Source of the DNA: an uncultured Erysipelotrichaceae bacterium
Lineage (GTDB): Bacteria; Bacillota_I; Bacilli_A; Erysipelotrichales; Coprobacillaceae
NCBI GenBank assembly: GCA_910588075.1
Contig: CAJUOS010000053.1
Location: forward strand, 1-13,900
DNA: 13,900 nt
Reading direction: 5' to 3'
Part shown: in pieces, positions 13,895 to 13,900 of the stretch
Numbering within the stretch: position 1 is the first letter of the stretch
How the letters are laid out: each line of letters begins with the position of its first letter
The notes under the pieces: model-generated
Database searches by the model: none
What the model was told of the DNA's origin: nothing
Seen by the model: only the letters and a program-made list of their open reading frames with translations
Made by a program: the position numbers and the translations under genes

Positions 13895-13900
13895 ATTCTG

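Noticed and set aside
1..13900. CRISPR array, tRNA or rRNA genes, prophage or defence system
   Set aside because: No regularly spaced repeats, cloverleaf sequences, rRNA signatures or phage or nuclease genes were seen on either strand.

Overview
The base composition is very AT-rich, codon use is standard, and nearly every gene has an AGGAG-type ribosome binding site. The protein families are those of an anaerobic, low-GC Firmicute, most likely a gut Erysipelotrichia/Coprobacillaceae relative. This placement is inferred from protein style and gene content, not from a marker gene. All genes but one are on the minus strand, so the window is best read from right to left.

Right side (about 13900 to 9766). 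The outermost 50 bases hold two compact hairpins that look like the terminal part of an IS200/IS605-type element or its omega RNA. Next comes a promoter carrying three copies of a 10-mer, then a three-gene operon: a glycyl radical enzyme (GRE), its radical-SAM activase and a fructose-6-phosphate-aldolase-type protein, closed by a terminator. This gene set matches E. coli ybiW/ybiY/fsaA and pflD/pflC/fsaB. The best current hypothesis is radical ring opening of a 1,5-anhydrohexitol 6-phosphate followed by aldol cleavage of 1-deoxyfructose 6-phosphate.

Middle (9714 to 5333). A Na+/phosphate cotransporter with a PhoU-like tail has a candidate Pho box in its leader and a palindromic terminator. 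A ROK-family sugar kinase follows. Then comes a queuosine-salvage unit: promoter, preQ1-I riboswitch, intrinsic terminator, ECF-type substrate-binding membrane protein (QrtT-like) and a radical-SAM queuine lyase (QueL-like). The last two genes overlap as TAATG.

Left side (5282 to 1). A Cof-type HAD phosphatase is followed by a previously uncalled 50-residue single-span membrane protein. Its 3' end overlaps the end of the only plus-strand gene, a PuuD-like class I amidotransferase. Divergent from that gene runs a CNNM/CorC transporter - YihY membrane protein - TrmA/RlmD-family protein cluster. The RlmD-like protein keeps its iron-sulfur cysteines but has lost the catalytic cysteine and the DPPR motif. 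At the left edge the minus strand can fold into a long GNRA-capped hairpin of unknown identity.

Four gene starts were moved to internal ATGs because of ribosome binding site position or family starts: the HAD phosphatase, QueL, the ROK kinase and the GRE activase. No stretch longer than 300 bases lacks a gene.
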